DNA from: Scalindua sp964344685
Lineage (GTDB): Bacteria > Planctomycetota > Brocadiia > Brocadiales > Scalinduaceae
Direction: 5' to 3'
DNA: 64,000 nucleotides
NCBI GenBank assembly: GCA_964344685.1
Contig: CAYFOK010000013.1
Location: forward strand, 42,019-106,018
Position 1 is the stretch's first letter. Each line of letters begins with the position of its first letter. Positions 43,686 through 53,531 of this stretch are shown here, one piece after another. Position numbers and translations under genes: made by a program. The notes below the pieces were generated by a model that saw nothing but the letters and a program-made list of their open reading frames with translations, did no database searches and had not been told where the DNA came from.

Positions 43686-45422
43686 TTATGATAAGTTTAC
43701 AGGCAGCGAAACGATAAAATTGGTGCCTGTTCCGGGGATGTTCTTAACATCTATTGTTCCATTATGTAAGAGCACAATATGTTTTACTATAGACAGTCCT
43801 AAACCGGTTCCTCCAAGTTTTCTGGACATTGATGGATCAACTACATAAAATCTTTCGAATATCCGGGGCAAATGCTCACGAGGTATACACATCCCTGTGT
43901 TCTGTATTTCTATTATAACAGTTTCATTGTTATAGCTAGTTGATATTACAACTTCGCCCCTTTCCGTGTATTTAATGGCATTGTCAATCAGATTAATAAA
44001 TACCTGCTCCAGCTTAAAGAGATCTGCATTGATAACCGGTAAATCTTCACAGGGATTAAATTTTAAAACAAGGTCCTTTTCTTTTAAGCTCTGTTCGAAG
44101 ATAATTGAAATATTCTCTATTAAATCATTTAGTTCAATTTTTTCCAGTTCAAGGGTGTCAGATTTTCCTTCAAGCTCTGATAATAAAAGTAAATCATTAA
44201 CAATTCTTATGACTCTCTCTGTATGCCTTTGAATAATATCCAGGTAATGTTGATTTTCATTATCAGTATTTGCTTCTTGCAGAGTTTCTACAAATCCTTT
44301 AATTGCAGTGAGTGGAGTACGTAACTCATGCGAGACATTAGTGACAAAATCCTTCTTTGTGGCTTCCAGATTCTTGATCCTTGTAATATCATGCAAGGTT
44401 ACTACGATCTCTTCTTTGTTGGAGCAGAAAGTAGCGCTGCATAAAAAAGTCATGCTGTCAAATTCTATTTCGTCTACAATGTATTTTTTCTCACGTCCTA
44501 CTCTTTTTATCAATTTGTCAAATTTTGTTTTTCTAAATACTTCCCAGTATAATTTTCCATTTACAGAGTTATTCTGAACAGTTTTTCTAAAGCTTTCATT
44601 GCTTATCAAAATGGTTCCTTCCTTATCAATCACACAAAGCCCTTCATTAATAGATGATAAGATGCTGTTAAGTTCTTCCTTCTGGCAGGACAGTTGTGTA
44701 AATAAAGTTTCAATCTGGTCTGTCATATAATTAAAACTATCAGCCAGCTCCTTTATTTCGTTTTTGTTTTTAAGATATACTTTTGTGTTAAAGTCCCCTT
44801 GAGCTACTTTCCGGGAAGCGGCACCTAATTCTTTCAGTGGCTTAGATAAATTACGGGCAAACAGAAAAGCGCCTATTAACAATATTACTACTATAATTAC
44901 TGCGATCCTGATAATATTCATTTTCAAATTATTAAGAAGAGTATTTATCTCTTTTAAAAAAAGACTTGCCCTTAGTACTCCGTAGATTTTGCTATCAATT
45001 TCAATTGGTATAGCAACATAGAGCATCTCCTCTTTTACTGATGAGCTGTATCTCAACGATGTTCCAAGGCCGTATTTAATCGCCTGTATTATCTCAATTC
45101 TGCTCTTGTGGTTCTCCATTAATTCAGGGTTTTTCTCAGAATCGGCAAAGACTATGCCATCAGGGTTTATGATAGTGATTCTTGTTTCTATCTGATTACC
45201 AATCTTTTTAATGAGAGTGTCTAACTCTTCTATTTGGTTGTTTTCTAAAAGAGGAGATATTTTCAGCTTTAATGTAGTGCAAAGATTTTGAAGATTACCT
45301 GTCAAAGTGTCTATATGATGAAGCCTCATTGCTCTGAAGGAAAGAGGAAATGCTATGGCAAAAATTACAATGACGATAAACAGATATCCACCGAATATTT
45401 TAATAAAAATTGAATTTTTCAT
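43686..45422 (-). CDS. phoR: PhoR-type membrane sensor histidine kinase
   Basis: The 578-residue protein has TM1 at about 8-30, an extracytoplasmic sensor region to about 165, TM2 (IIRIAVIIVVILLIGAFLFA) and a HAMP region (LSKPLKELGAASRKVAQGDF). A PAS domain precedes the kinase core. SHELRTPLTAIKGFVETLQE is the H box, and DNAIKYTERGE (N box) and GGTGLGLSIVKHI (G box) complete the ATPase. It pairs with the response regulator encoded 23 bases upstream. The phosphate-sensing role is inferred from domain order only; any envelope signal is possible. Confidence 0.85.
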   Translation of the reverse strand: MKNSIFIKIFGGYLFIVIVIFAIAFPLSFRAMRLHHIDTLTGNLQNLCTTLKLKISPLLENNQIEELDTLIKKIGNQIETRITIINPDGIVFADSEKNPELMENHKSRIEIIQAIKYGLGTSLRYSSSVKEEMLYVAIPIEIDSKIYGVLRASLFLKEINTLLNNLKMNIIRIAVIIVVILLIGAFLFARNLSKPLKELGAASRKVAQGDFNTKVYLKNKNEIKELADSFNYMTDQIETLFTQLSCQKEELNSILSSINEGLCVIDKEGTILISNESFRKTVQNNSVNGKLYWEVFRKTKFDKLIKRVGREKKYIVDEIEFDSMTFLCSATFCSNKEEIVVTLHDITRIKNLEATKKDFVTNVSHELRTPLTAIKGFVETLQEANTDNENQHYLDIIQRHTERVIRIVNDLLLLSELEGKSDTLELEKIELNDLIENISIIFEQSLKEKDLVLKFNPCEDLPVINADLFKLEQVFINLIDNAIKYTERGEVVISTSYNNETVIIEIQNTGMCIPREHLPRIFERFYVVDPSMSRKLGGTGLGLSIVKHIVLLHNGTIDVKNIPGTGTNFIVSLPVNLS

Positions 45423-45445
45423 TTCGTGCTTTAGGCAGACTAGCC

Positions 45446-46156
45446 TTAGAGAGCTTCCAGTTTATATCCTACTCCTCGTATATTTTTAATGAGTTGACCT
45501 GCCTTACCCAGCTTTTCTCTTAAATTTTTGATATGTACATCAATTGTTCTATCCAAAACAGCCTTTTCGTCTCCCCATAGATAGTCCAAAATGTCGTATC
45601 TTGAGAAAACTTTACATTTATTTGAGACAAATAATGTTAATATTCTAAATTCAGTGGATGTCAGCCCTACTTTTTGCCCATCAACAGTAACTTCATGCGT
45701 GTCTAAATCTAAGAAAATTATTTCAGCAATATCCAATTTCCCGGATTTTACAGTATTTTGATGTCTTCTTAAAACAGCCTTTACTCTGGCAACTAACTCT
45801 CTTGGCGAAAACGGCTTAGTTACATAGTCGTCTGCACCAAACTCTAATCCCAATATTTTATCTGTTTCTTCTCCTTTAGCAGTTAGCATGATAATAGGGA
45901 TAGAAGAATATTTGTCTCTCTTTTTTAGATTTTTACAAATTTCAACACCATCAGCATCGGGTAACATCAAATCCAAAATAATAAGATCCGGAATTTGCTC
46001 ACTCTCGTGTCGACATTTTCCGGATAGTCCAAGGAATCTGTACAAACCTTCTGCATCTGTGAATCCCTTGACTTTAAACAGAGCTTTTTGAAGATGGATA
46101 GACACGAGTTCTATAATGTCCGGTTCGTCATCAACGATCGCTATTAATATGCCCAT
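45446..46156 (-). CDS. phoB: OmpR/PhoB-family response regulator
   Basis: The 236-residue protein has a receiver domain (acidic pair DDEPD near the start, phospho-accepting Asp in LIILDLMLPDADG, Lys in VTKPFSPREL) and a winged-helix DNA-binding domain (LTSTEFRILTLFV; VDVHIKNLREKL-like region). It is the output partner of the kinase that follows. Transcription starts in the 46157-46718 gap. I did not find a clear Pho box in front, so the gene symbol is by family only. Confidence 0.85.
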   Translation of the reverse strand: MGILIAIVDDEPDIIELVSIHLQKALFKVKGFTDAEGLYRFLGLSGKCRHESEQIPDLIILDLMLPDADGVEICKNLKKRDKYSSIPIIMLTAKGEETDKILGLEFGADDYVTKPFSPRELVARVKAVLRRHQNTVKSGKLDIAEIIFLDLDTHEVTVDGQKVGLTSTEFRILTLFVSNKCKVFSRYDILDYLWGDEKAVLDRTIDVHIKNLREKLGKAGQLIKNIRGVGYKLEAL

Positions 46157-46718
46157 AAATGCTCAGAGATTAAGTAAAAAGATAAATGCAGTTTTAAAAT
46201 ATAATGTTTTTTTAAGTACTAATTTAGAAAGGTTCTATCATTTGAGAGTTTAGTTTGGGGCAGTGTTTACTCATAATTTGACGTTATTATACCAGAACCG
46301 CCTATAGCAGAATGTAGAAAAATTGGCACAGATACTTACAATTATTAAGCACATGAACGAATTTATTACAAGAAATATTTTCGTTTTAGAATAATTTGCG
46401 TAAAATTTTATTAAGAATTCAGTTATGAATTTTGCTAAATTTATCATGAAAATGGTGATAATCTTCATAAATTATAGTGTTTAGACACTCATTTTACATA
46501 ATAATCTAAAAAAAATGTGTTTTTGTAGTTTTTTTTTTGAGATTAATGAAACTTTCAGGCTAGTACTGTGGTTATTAAATAAAATTTGGTATATTTATTG
46601 CTTCAAATTGGTTAAATTATTACTTCTTTATAATTTCGTTAGATGAGAAGCAGCATTCTTTTATTGTGAACTTCTCACATCGATGATATTTTTTTAAAGT
46701 TTTTTAGGATATACTAAA
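46157..46718. other. Divergent intergenic region, phoB-like gene / dksA
   Basis: This is 562 bases of very AT-rich sequence with long A and T runs. It must hold promoters in both directions. I see no clear promoter consensus or palindrome; an AGGATATACTAAA leader precedes the dksA-like ATG. Confidence 0.4.
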
Positions 46719-47195
46719 ATGAGTAAAAAATTCTTAAATCAATTAACTGGCCGTCTTAAAGATAGAAGGCAATATCTTTTGAAAGAGGTCAAGTTGAGAC
46801 TTAAGGAGTTTAAAGACTCCGGCACTGACAGGCTTTCAGATACTGCAGATATTGCGTCTAACCTGATAGACGATGAGATTGTTATGTCTATTGCACAAGG
46901 TGAAGCTAGGGAAATTGAGCAGATAGACAATGCACTGAAGAAAATAAAGAAAGGTAAGTATGGTATCTGCGAAAACTGTGGTAAGAATATAAGTAAACAG
47001 CGTTTAGCGGCCATACCGTTCGTAAATCTTTGTATAAAATGCAAAGAGGATGAAGAACGATATGAAGGAAGCGCTAATGACACAGATGTCTATAGATTTG
47101 ACTCAATTGAGTATGCAGGTATTGAGGCAGACGACGAAAAAAGGAGTAATTTGAAACACTTTGATCTTAATGACATTAATCCGTATGACAATTAA
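46719..47195 (+). CDS. dksA: DksA/TraR family zinc-finger transcription factor
   Basis: The 158-residue protein has an N-terminal coiled-coil type helix pair (RRQYLLKEVKLRLKEFKDSG; AQGEAREIEQIDNALKKIKK) and a C4 zinc finger, CENCG then CIKCK, spaced as in DksA. DksA enters the RNA polymerase secondary channel and works with ppGpp. An acidic tail of about 30 residues after the finger is longer than in E. coli. A DxxDxA-like tip is visible as DTADIA near residues 43-48. Confidence 0.85.
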   Translation: MSKKFLNQLTGRLKDRRQYLLKEVKLRLKEFKDSGTDRLSDTADIASNLIDDEIVMSIAQGEAREIEQIDNALKKIKKGKYGICENCGKNISKQRLAAIPFVNLCIKCKEDEERYEGSANDTDVYRFDSIEYAGIEADDEKRSNLKHFDLNDINPYDN

Positions 47196-47273
47196 GTTGT
47201 TCACATTAAATAATATTAGAGTATTTTTGCTTTTCATTTAATGTGGCATCATAAGCCTCTTGAACTGTTTGTT

Positions 47274-47301
47274 TGCATGGCGGACACCTCTCCGCCATGC
47301 A
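47274..47301. terminator. GC-rich hairpin between convergent genes
   Basis: GCATGGCGGA and TCCGCCATGC pair perfectly (11 pairs with the flanking T/A) around the loop CACCTC. It lies 79 bases after dksA and 88 bases before the end of the opposing kinase gene. There is no strong T tract on either side, so termination is likely but not certain. It stands out by its GC content. Confidence 0.55.
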
Positions 47302-47388
47302 GTTGCATCTATTTTAAAGTTCCACCTCATAATCTCATTCTTAGGCAGGTTAAGATGTTCAATAGATTATAAAGTTTTAATCGTTAGA

Positions 47389-49452
47389 TTATGCAGTTGT
47401 CTGAAATTTTGGTATAGTAAAGCAGAACCGCGTCCCTTTTCCTCTGGCAATAGGACTTTCAATCCATATTTTGCCCTTGTGCTGTTCTATGATTTTTTTA
47501 ACAATTATCAACCCAACACCTGTCCCTTCAGCATCTATTTCCTTTAGCCTGCTGAAAATCTTGAATACACTCTCATGGTACTCTTTTCTAATACCGATTC
47601 CAGAATCTTCAACAAAGAATTTATAATAATCACCATTATTTTCACAGCCAATTGTAATTTGTCTCTGATTGTCGTCACCCATAAATTTAATAGCGTTAGT
47701 GACTATATTGTAAAATGCATCTCTTATCCTTTTTTCATCGCATAAAATAGTTGGCAGATCAGGATTTACTATAATAGTAATTTCGCTGGATTCAATCTTA
47801 TCTTCTAATGACTCCAATACATTCTTAATAATATTTTTACTGGAAATATCTCTATAATCATATTTTAATATGCCAATTTTTGTAACTTCCAGGATCTCTT
47901 GAATTCTTTGCGACATTAAATCTATATTTGCCTTAATTCTTTCTGAAAATTTTCTGCTTCTTTCATCGTATATATCATTGTAGGTCTCACTTAAGCGTGT
48001 GATGTAACCATTAATTGAAAACAACGGCTCTTTTAAATCATGCGAAACAGTATAAACAAAATCTTTTAACTCCTTATTAATTTTCTCTATCTCCTTAGAT
48101 TTTTCAATCAGTTGGTCTTTTGCTCTCTTTTGATTTGTAATATCTCTGATTATAGCAGTAAAGCTATAGTTTTTATCTTTACTTTTCTGATAAGACAGTG
48201 ACATTTCCATAGGAAACTCATCTCCACCTTTTGTCTTACCGGAAAATTCTACTACTTTGTCCATAATACTAGTTTTGCCTGATTCCAGAAATCGTTTCAC
48301 TCCTTTCAGATGCCTCTCATTATGACTTTCTGGTATTATTGTTGATACTGGTTTCCCAATGATTTCACTTTTTAAGTAACCGAATATTTTCTCGGCAGAT
48401 TTATTCCATATAGTTATAATTCCATTTTCATCACAAACAATGGCATCTTGTGCTGTTTCAATCAATTTACGATATTTATCTTCAGACTCTTTAAGTGTAT
48501 CCTCCGCATCTTTTCTAATAATAACATTGGTCAGTAGAATTGACACTGAATGGAGAAAATTTATGTCATCCTTACTAAAAGATTTTTCTTTTGTTGAATA
48601 GGTAGCTAGTATTCCCCAGGGGCCTTCTTTTCCCTGAATAACAATGCTCATTCCACTTACTACATTGAGTTCTTGTAATAGTGAAGGAGCTGAAAAGCGA
48701 GTTTCAGTACTCAAATCGGAAACAATTACTGGTTTGTTTATATTTAGCGTGTAACCAGCAAGTGAATCCGGCTTGGTATCTACTATGGCATGACCTACAA
48801 TGCCCTCTTTCCAGCCTGCACCAGCAAGAAGAAGCATGCTTCTTCTGTCAGGAAGGAGTTCAAGGACTTTGCAATATTCGCTATCCAGCGTTTCAACAAT
48901 CTTTAACACAATTTCATTCATAAAGTCTTTTGAGCTTGTACTCAACAAAGCTCTGTGGCCAAGATGGGCTATGGCATCCTGTTGACGAATACGCATCTCT
49001 AATTCTTTCTCCACACGGTTACGTTCAACTATCTCCTTCTTCAATTCTGTAACAAGCATTCGTCTATCTTCGTCAGATTTGTGTCTGAAAAGGGCAAGCT
49101 CAATGACTCTATGCAATTCATCTGTTTTGAATGGTTTGGTCAGATACCCATAAGCATTTGTTGATTTTGCTTCTTCAAAAACAGATTGCTCAACATAAGA
49201 AGTGAGGTATATTACTGGCAGATCAAATATTCTATTTATATTTCTTGCTGTTTCAATACCATCCATTTTGCCTTGTAGTGAAATGTCCATTAAAACTAAA
49301 TCAGTAAGTCTTTCAGTTTCAATCTTCTCAATAGCCTTCTCTCCGGAAGATACTGTTGCAGTCACTTCATACCCCAGTTTCTCCAGACTGATCTGTAAAG
49401 CTCTGGCTGTTACAATTTCATCCTCAACAATCATTATTCGATCTTTTTTCAT
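47389..49452 (-). CDS. REC-GAF-PAS histidine kinase
   Basis: The 687-residue soluble protein begins with a receiver domain (IMIVEDEIVTARALQISLEK; phospho-Asp in LVLMDISLQG). A GAF domain follows (about 155-315), then a PAS domain (YRKLIETAQDAIVCDENGII) and the kinase core with SHDLKEPLFSINGYI as the H box and a C-terminal ATPase (DSGIGIRKEYHESVFKIFSR). With an N-terminal receiver it probably receives a phosphoryl group from another kinase, or relays its own output. It is a single gene convergent with dksA. The signal is unknown. Confidence 0.8.
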   Translation of the reverse strand: MKKDRIMIVEDEIVTARALQISLEKLGYEVTATVSSGEKAIEKIETERLTDLVLMDISLQGKMDGIETARNINRIFDLPVIYLTSYVEQSVFEEAKSTNAYGYLTKPFKTDELHRVIELALFRHKSDEDRRMLVTELKKEIVERNRVEKELEMRIRQQDAIAHLGHRALLSTSSKDFMNEIVLKIVETLDSEYCKVLELLPDRRSMLLLAGAGWKEGIVGHAIVDTKPDSLAGYTLNINKPVIVSDLSTETRFSAPSLLQELNVVSGMSIVIQGKEGPWGILATYSTKEKSFSKDDINFLHSVSILLTNVIIRKDAEDTLKESEDKYRKLIETAQDAIVCDENGIITIWNKSAEKIFGYLKSEIIGKPVSTIIPESHNERHLKGVKRFLESGKTSIMDKVVEFSGKTKGGDEFPMEMSLSYQKSKDKNYSFTAIIRDITNQKRAKDQLIEKSKEIEKINKELKDFVYTVSHDLKEPLFSINGYITRLSETYNDIYDERSRKFSERIKANIDLMSQRIQEILEVTKIGILKYDYRDISSKNIIKNVLESLEDKIESSEITIIVNPDLPTILCDEKRIRDAFYNIVTNAIKFMGDDNQRQITIGCENNGDYYKFFVEDSGIGIRKEYHESVFKIFSRLKEIDAEGTGVGLIIVKKIIEQHKGKIWIESPIARGKGTRFCFTIPKFQTTA

Positions 49453-49542
49453 GTTTGTTACTGAATAATTTATTTAGCAGTAGATATCAATATGGGAACT
49501 AATTGTCTAAATATTGTCAGTCAACTACACATTTATATCTTT

Positions 49543-50934
49543 TTACTTAATGTCATTGTGCCTAAAAATTCGATTAAAGACTGCCCCTATGAACGCTTTT
49601 ATTGTAACAGGAATTAATTTAATTTGGAATATAGGGTTAAAAGCCTGAACTAAAATTCTTTTATATGGAGCATCACCTGTGACCATATTCCAGAGTAGTG
49701 AATTGAGATGATTTGCGATCCAGGATCCTCTTTTGTCTTCCACATATGAGAGACGTGCCTTTACCAGCCAGTTCTGCCGGGTAATAAAATCACTGATTGC
49801 AAGAATTACAGCACCAAGTTTGTTATCCATAGCAAGTAATTTTCTGGCGGGTTTATAATAATGTTTGTCGAAGTCTTGACTCGATATACCATGTTCAAAT
49901 GCCGCCCGTGCAGCCATTTGTGAGGTTATGTATGCAGATTCCAAACCATTTTTAAAAATTCTTGAAATACTCGCATCACCTACTAGAACAAGTCTGTTTG
50001 TAAAAGGAAGCTTTGCATGAGAAAGTACAATTTTAGGCAGACACATACAGTATTTTTCTGGCATTGCCCAACCATAAGGCAAATTCTTGCGTACTGTGGG
50101 ATGATTTAAGAAATCAAGCAGATCATTGCTTGTTAAATCCCTTAAACCTACAAGGCTTACAGTAACATAATTACCTTTTGGAACCATCGATGCAAATCTG
50201 AAAGGCTTAATGCCAAGTGCGAAAACTTGTATATTATCCTTAAATGAGCTCTTTACAAAAGCGGAATCCAATGGTATCTCCATTTGACATGTCCTGATAG
50301 TTTTTGGAGGCACGTAACCGAATTTTAATCCTTCTATTTTGTTGATTATATTAGAGTTTATTCCAAAAGCACCGACTACTAGATCAGCTTCCATTGTAGA
50401 TTGCTTACCGCCTTTTCCGTAGATTACGGTAGCAGGGGCGTCCAGGCTGGATGGTAATTTTATGTTCTGTACCGGCGCTGAAATAACGGTTACACCTTGA
50501 TTGGTAACATGTTTCAAAAGAAAGTCATCAAAACTATGGCTTTCTGTGTGAGTGCTGTAAAGTGGTCCATTGCCGCGGTATACTGCCATAATACTGCTCT
50601 TATTAAGTTCATCAGGTTTGTACAACTCAATACCATACTCTTCAGTGTGAAAATAATAACCTTTAATTTCCTGGCGGATAATTCTATCTGGTAAAATAAT
50701 GCCGTCTCTCGTAAGTTTTGCATGCAAAGAACCTGCAATAACAGCGGCACTCATATTACACCCAGTTGGGCCTCTTTGACTGAAATCCTTGCTGTTAAAG
50801 ATTGTAATCTGAATATTAATACCATACATTTTTGCATATCTGATGGCATCGTTTGCAAAAAAACATCCTGCTGGTCCGCCACCGATAATGGCAATTTTGG
50901 AATCATTTTTTAAGCGTAAATGGTTTTTAGACAT
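49543..50934 (-). CDS. FAD-dependent oxidoreductase (geranylgeranyl reductase/FixC-like)
   Basis: The 463-residue flavoprotein has the N-terminal dinucleotide motif IAIIGGGPAGC, with a second motif (RGPTGCNMSAAVIAG) close behind. VVGAFGINSNI and VLVGDASISRIFKNGLESAY are the FAD-pyrophosphate and DG-type motifs of the p-hydroxybenzoate hydroxylase/geranylgeranyl reductase group. The C-terminus is hydrophobic and may bind the membrane. The likely substrate is an isoprenoid or other lipid double bond, but this is not shown. It is divergent from trxB. Confidence 0.7.
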   Translation of the reverse strand: MSKNHLRLKNDSKIAIIGGGPAGCFFANDAIRYAKMYGINIQITIFNSKDFSQRGPTGCNMSAAVIAGSLHAKLTRDGIILPDRIIRQEIKGYYFHTEEYGIELYKPDELNKSSIMAVYRGNGPLYSTHTESHSFDDFLLKHVTNQGVTVISAPVQNIKLPSSLDAPATVIYGKGGKQSTMEADLVVGAFGINSNIINKIEGLKFGYVPPKTIRTCQMEIPLDSAFVKSSFKDNIQVFALGIKPFRFASMVPKGNYVTVSLVGLRDLTSNDLLDFLNHPTVRKNLPYGWAMPEKYCMCLPKIVLSHAKLPFTNRLVLVGDASISRIFKNGLESAYITSQMAARAAFEHGISSQDFDKHYYKPARKLLAMDNKLGAVILAISDFITRQNWLVKARLSYVEDKRGSWIANHLNSLLWNMVTGDAPYKRILVQAFNPIFQIKLIPVTIKAFIGAVFNRIFRHNDIK

Positions 50935-51277
50935 TTTCAGGTTCTATAAAAAGTTATAAATAACTAAAACAGGTTTTAGCAAAAGCATTTTTAAAAAAAT
51001 GAATATAAGAAGCTTTGCCATAGTATTATAATAGGAGCAGCTGTCAATAATTAATCACACAATATATCAAAACCCTTACAGAGATACTACTTATAAATGA
51101 ATTAGCTTGTAGACTAATTAACACAACATCACAATTTATCTTCTGGATAAATTTATGTTATCCGTATTTGCATTTGAAAGGCATGCATGATAAAATTTGC
51201 ATTTTTACCAGCAAATGCACATCTTTCTGTTTGACGCAGTCTTACTGTTAAACGTTTTTTATAAATGGAGATAGAAT
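50935..51277. other. Divergent intergenic region before trxB
   Basis: This 343-base AT-rich gap lies between the flavoprotein gene (minus) and trxB (plus). TGGAGA sits ahead of the trxB ATG. I see no other structure. Confidence 0.4.
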
Positions 51278-52237
51278 ATGACAGAGAAAATAGTAATCAT
51301 TGGTTCTGGACCGGCTGGATGGACGGCAGCTATTTATGCTGCGAGGGCCAATCTGGACCCTGTTGTTTACGAGGGAGAACCTTCAAATATAATGGTTCCG
51401 GGAGGCCAGCTTATGTATACTACTGAAGTAGAAAATTATCCTGGATTTCCTTCCGGTATACAGGGAACAGAGATGATGGAACTGTTTAAGCAGCAATCGC
51501 AAAGATTTGATACAAAGGTGCTTACAGAAGATATTACGTCCGTTGACTTCAGCTCGCATCCTTTTAAGCTAAAAAGTTCTGAAGGTAACAACATAGAGGC
51601 ATTAAGCGTTATTATAGCTACAGGTGCAAGAGCGAACTGGCTGAACTTACCAAATGAGCAACGTCTTGCACAATCCGGTGGTGGAGTGAGTGCGTGTGCA
51701 ATATGCGATGGCGCACTTCCCGCATACAGGGACAAGGTGCTGGTTGTTGTTGGTGGAGGGGATTCTGCAATAGAAGAGGGGCTGTATTTGACTAAGTTTG
51801 CAAGCAAGGTAGTTTTGGTTCACCGTCGTGATGAACTCAGGGCGAGCCCCATTATGCAGGAGCGTGCTAAATCAAATCCAAAAATAGAATTCAAGTGGAA
51901 TTCTATTGTAACAGACGTCCTGGGTGACAATATTATCACTGGAATCCGAATACAAGATACAATTAGCAAGGAGGAGTCGGATCTGGAGTGTGGAGGACTA
52001 TTTATAGCAATTGGTCATACACCGAATACTTCATTTCTCGGTGACAGTTTAGAATTAGATGAGAAGGGTTTTATTGGTACACGTCAGTCATGGAGGACAG
52101 CAACAAGTGTAGTAGGAGTTTTTGCTGCCGGCGATGTTATGGATCCCTATTATAAACAGGCAATTACAGCTGCTGGTACAGGCTGTATGGCTGCGCTTGA
52201 AGCAGAAAGATGGCTTGCTCACAAGGGATTTGTATAA
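51278..52237 (+). CDS. trxB: Thioredoxin-disulfide reductase
   Basis: The 319 residues match the family length. The FAD motif GSGPAGWTAAIYAARA is at the N-terminus, the redox-active pair is in CAICDGALP, and the NADPH motif is VVGGGDSAIEEGLYL. GVFAAGDVMDPYYKQAITAA is the C-terminal FAD motif. It reduces thioredoxin with NADPH. Both cysteines are present, so it should be active. It is monocistronic and convergent with the M20 peptidase gene. Confidence 0.92.
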   Translation: MTEKIVIIGSGPAGWTAAIYAARANLDPVVYEGEPSNIMVPGGQLMYTTEVENYPGFPSGIQGTEMMELFKQQSQRFDTKVLTEDITSVDFSSHPFKLKSSEGNNIEALSVIIATGARANWLNLPNEQRLAQSGGGVSACAICDGALPAYRDKVLVVVGGGDSAIEEGLYLTKFASKVVLVHRRDELRASPIMQERAKSNPKIEFKWNSIVTDVLGDNIITGIRIQDTISKEESDLECGGLFIAIGHTPNTSFLGDSLELDEKGFIGTRQSWRTATSVVGVFAAGDVMDPYYKQAITAAGTGCMAALEAERWLAHKGFV

Positions 52238-52316
52238 GATACGGCTTATGGATTAAAGAATCGAGGGATTGGAATTGCATAATGATTCAAACAATCTACC
52301 TAATCCTTTAATCATC

Positions 52317-53426
52317 TTAAAGCAGTTTTCGTTTCAAATATTGCTCATAGATCCGATAAAACGTCTCCATCGAGCGGATATCTATCCACTCATCAAGAGA
52401 ATGCAGCTCCCCAACAATCGGCCTTGATACAATAACAGGTATATTGTAACGTCCAATGAAACGTGCATCACTTCCGCCATCTTCCCTTTTCTGGAGAGTA
52501 GGCTTGCCTGTTATTTCCTCAGAAACTGTGAGATAGAGAGGATCTGGCGTGAACCGAGTCGGCTCTGCACTCATTATCGTATTAGATTCGATTTCGCTGC
52601 CTAATAAATTACAGACACGGCCTAAGATTTCCTTTGTAGTGTAGGGAGCAGGAAAACGTATATCCAGAGTGCCTTCGGCTTCTGAAGGTATTCTGTTAAC
52701 AGTTTGATTCGGTGTTTTTATAATTGTTAGAGCGCAGGTAGGATGCCAGTGGTCTTTATCTTTCTTTAAAGATTCAAAACTTTTCTGTAAACGAGAAACA
52801 GCGTGAACAAGCCTTTCAAGAGGGTTGTTTCCTAACCATGGACGAGCAGCATGTGCAGCGTGCCCGTTACACTGGATTTTTAAATGAAGTATTCCTTTTT
52901 CTTCAATAGTTATTTCATTCAGAGATCCTCCGTCCGGTACTAAGGCTACTTCGCACCTGAGCCCAATATCATCAAATAGGAAACGCATGCCAGCATCTCC
53001 TCCACGCTCTTCATCAGACGTGATTGCCAGTCCGAGAGAAAGGTTGTCATAATCTCTATGTAAAGCCATAAAAACCTCCAGAATGATTGCCAGAGGGCCC
53101 TTCATATCACCTGACCCGGGACCGATAATTCTGCCATCAGTTATGTGTGAACGATAGTAATGTGCATCCGAATGCGATATAACATCAAGGTGGCCACAGA
53201 GAAGAGCTTTAGGGTGTTCGATATTTTTTGGGTGAACAACCAGTGAAGCGACATTACAATGATAATGTTTCTTTATAACGATATTATCAAGTGATTCCAG
53301 GTGATTAATTATAAACTCAAAACAGCGTTCGATGTCATCTGGTCTAGACTCGTCACTGGGAATCAGGACTAAATCACGTGTTAAAGCCACAAGCTTTTTC
53401 TGTAAATCCGTTGAAAATTGTGTCAT
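52317..53426 (-). CDS. M20-family metallopeptidase/deacylase (ArgE/DapE/CPG2 type)
   Basis: The 369-residue protein has the zinc-ligand motifs LLCGHLDVISHSD (His, with Asp at the base), GPGSGDMKGPLAIIL (bridging Asp) and TSDEERGGDAG (general base Glu and ligand Glu). A dimerisation insert lies in the middle. Such enzymes remove acyl groups from, or cleave peptides at, N-acyl amino acids. It follows an ATP-grasp ligase gene by 105 bases on the same strand, which suggests a two-step pathway: ligation, then processing. AGGAATACA precedes the ATG. Confidence 0.8.
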   Translation of the reverse strand: MTQFSTDLQKKLVALTRDLVLIPSDESRPDDIERCFEFIINHLESLDNIVIKKHYHCNVASLVVHPKNIEHPKALLCGHLDVISHSDAHYYRSHITDGRIIGPGSGDMKGPLAIILEVFMALHRDYDNLSLGLAITSDEERGGDAGMRFLFDDIGLRCEVALVPDGGSLNEITIEEKGILHLKIQCNGHAAHAARPWLGNNPLERLVHAVSRLQKSFESLKKDKDHWHPTCALTIIKTPNQTVNRIPSEAEGTLDIRFPAPYTTKEILGRVCNLLGSEIESNTIMSAEPTRFTPDPLYLTVSEEITGKPTLQKREDGGSDARFIGRYNIPVIVSRPIVGELHSLDEWIDIRSMETFYRIYEQYLKRKLL

Positions 53427-53531
53427 TGTATTCCTATCATTTAGAATTCAAAAATTAAAAAAATAACTTATTGTCTACACGCCATGATTGAGACTTGGTG
53501 GTTTGACGCTATGCGTCATAATAATTTAACT

